Under the pieces are notes generated by a model that did not search any database, had not been told where the DNA came from, and saw nothing but the letters and a program-made list of their open reading frames with translations. Shown here piece after piece: positions 49,859 through 50,997 of a DNA stretch of 50,997 nt. A program made the translations under genes and the position numbers. This stretch comes from Brachybacterium nesterenkovii (lineage in GTDB: Bacteria; Actinomycetota; Actinomycetes; Actinomycetales; Dermabacteraceae), in NCBI RefSeq assembly GCF_900163655.1, contig NZ_FWFG01000061.1:1-50997 (forward strand). The letters run 5' to 3'. Numbering within the stretch: position 1 is the stretch's first letter; every line of letters begins with the position of its first letter.

Positions 49859-50997
49859 ATGCCCTCAGCCCTGCCCCTGCCCGCCGTGCGCGACGACCTC
49901 GTCGGCGTCGAGCCCTACGGGGCGCCGCAGATCGAGGTGCCCCATCTGCTGAACGTCAACGAGAACCCGTTCCCGCCCTCGCCCGCGCTCGTCGCGGACC
50001 TCGGCGCCGCGGTCTCGGCCGCGGCGGGCGCCCTCAACCGCTACCCGGACCGCGAGTTCCTCGACCTGCGCCGTGACCTCGCGGACTTCCTCGCCGAGGA
50101 GTCCGACGCCCGCGGCCTCCTGCCCGAGCAGCTGTGGGCGGCCAACGGCTCCAACGAGATCATGCAGCAGCTGTTCCAGGCCTACGGCGGGCCCGGACGC
50201 AGCGCCCTGTCCTTCGCGCCCCACTACTCCATGTACCCCGAGTACGCGCGCGACACCTTCACCGGGTGGATCGCCGCCGACCGCGGCCCCGCCCCGGACT
50301 TCGCCCTCGACGCGGCGACCGCGACCGCGGCGATCGCCGAGCACCGGCCCGCGATCGTGCTGCTCACCAGCCCCAACAACCCCACCGGCACGGCGCTGGA
50401 CCTCGACGTCGTCCGCGCCGCCGCCCGGGCCCAGGGCGAGCACCGTGGCCTGCTGATCGTCGACGAGGCCTACGGGGAGTTCCGCCGCGACGGCGTCCCG
50501 AGCGCCCTCACGATCCTCGCCGAGCATCCCAACCTGGTCGTCACCCGCACCATGTCCAAGGCCTTCGCGCTCGCCGGCGCCCGTCTGGGCTATCTCGCGG
50601 CCGATCCGGCCGTGGTCGACGCCGTCCGCGTCGTCCGCCTCCCGTACCACCTGTCCGCCGCGACCCAGGCGGTCGCCCGCACGGCGCTGGCGCATCGCAC
50701 CGAGCTGCTCGGGCAGGTCGCGCTGCTGCGGACGGAGCGGGACGCCCTCGCTGAGCACCTGCGCGACCGCGGTCACGACGTCGCCCCCTCGGACTCGAAC
50801 TTCATCCTGTACCGCGCCTTCGCCGACCGCCACGACGTCTGGCAGCGCCTGCTGGACCAGGGGGTGCTGATCCGCGAGGTCGGCCCCGCCGGCTGGCTGC
50901 GCGTCTCCGTCGGCACGCCCGAGGACAATGCCGCCTTCCGCCGTGCGCTCGAGACCGCCGACCCTGTTCCCGCAGCGACCGCGGCCCCCTCAGACCC
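49859..50997 (+). CDS. hisC: Histidinol-phosphate aminotransferase (3' end outside window)
   Basis: PLP-dependent transamination in histidine synthesis. 379 codons are visible and the frame is still open at the window end. Fold-type I motifs are present: NVNENPFPPSP (substrate loop), NRYPD, AANGSNEIMQQ (PLP phosphate), LTSPNNPTGTALD, VDEAYGEF and the Schiff-base Lys about 234 in TMSKAFALAGARLGY, then SDSNFIL and LRVSVGT near the end. The domain is essentially complete, so only a short tail is missing. ATG 49859 has a leaderless -10 box. In related genomes hisB or other his genes follow. Confidence 0.94.
   Translation, partial: MPSALPLPAVRDDLVGVEPYGAPQIEVPHLLNVNENPFPPSPALVADLGAAVSAAAGALNRYPDREFLDLRRDLADFLAEESDARGLLPEQLWAANGSNEIMQQLFQAYGGPGRSALSFAPHYSMYPEYARDTFTGWIAADRGPAPDFALDAATATAAIAEHRPAIVLLTSPNNPTGTALDLDVVRAAARAQGEHRGLLIVDEAYGEFRRDGVPSALTILAEHPNLVVTRTMSKAFALAGARLGYLAADPAVVDAVRVVRLPYHLSAATQAVARTALAHRTELLGQVALLRTERDALAEHLRDRGHDVAPSDSNFILYRAFADRHDVWQRLLDQGVLIREVGPAGWLRVSVGTPEDNAAFRRALETADPVPAATAAPSD

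Overview
This window is chromosomal DNA from a very high-GC actinobacterium. Nearly every gene has a match to a housekeeping family in the order typical of the class Actinomycetes. MurE carries the DNPR motif of meso-diaminopimelate-adding ligases. SepF, YggT, DivIVA/Wag31, DUF3040 and the lexA / LysM protein / nrdR block are actinobacterial hallmarks. The arrangement fits Micrococcales, and a Brachybacterium/Dermabacteraceae-like organism is my best guess, inferred from gene order and cell-wall type only.

Layout. (1) 1-7600: dapF, an RsmC-like methyltransferase, hflX, a DinG-type helicase, lexA, a divergent LysM protein (likely SOS-induced division inhibitor) and nrdR. (2) 7600-13070: a HelD-type RNA polymerase helicase, a PAC2-family protein, a cold-shock protein and a spermidine-synthase-like protein, separated by repeat-rich gaps. 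(3) 13250-15660: a HEPN-domain protein, DNA polymerase IV (dinB) and DUF3040. (4) 16300-37230: a complete dcw cluster, mraZ-rsmH-ftsL-ftsI-murE-murF-mraY-murD-ftsW-murG-murC-ftsQ-ftsZ-pgeF-sepF-yggT-divIVA-lspA-rluD. Most genes overlap by 1-8 bp, but internal promoters lie before murC and ftsZ. (5) 37250-42910: an accessory patch between rluD and dnaE with an unknown protein, a GNAT acetyltransferase, a methyltransferase, a DUF222/HNH nuclease, a DUF6308 protein and an orphan. (6) 42955-50997: dnaE, hisD, a second GNAT, a GrpB-like protein, a DUF3054 membrane protein and the 5' part of hisC.

How the genes work together. The dcw block builds lipid II (murC-G, mraY), polymerises it at the septum (ftsW, ftsI with ftsL/ftsQ) and organises division and polar growth (ftsZ, sepF, divIVA). 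DapF supplies the meso-DAP. The lexA/LysM/nrdR, dinB, dnaE and DinG genes link DNA damage, replication and division.

Regulatory signals are unusually readable. At least eleven genes on both strands have a TANNNT -10 box exactly 6-7 nt before the start codon, the signature of leaderless mRNAs. Two LexA boxes sit in the lexA/LysM gap. Four promoters (HEPN-dinB, HNH nuclease, orphan at 42159, dnaE) share a TYGTCGNNN-N8-NNNNNT layout that resembles the RecA-independent DNA-damage (PafBC-type) promoter of mycobacteria. Almost every 3' intergenic gap carries its own small tandem repeat (units of 7, 13, 19, 20, 33 and 35 bp and others). I saw no rRNA, tRNA, CRISPR array or insertion sequence.
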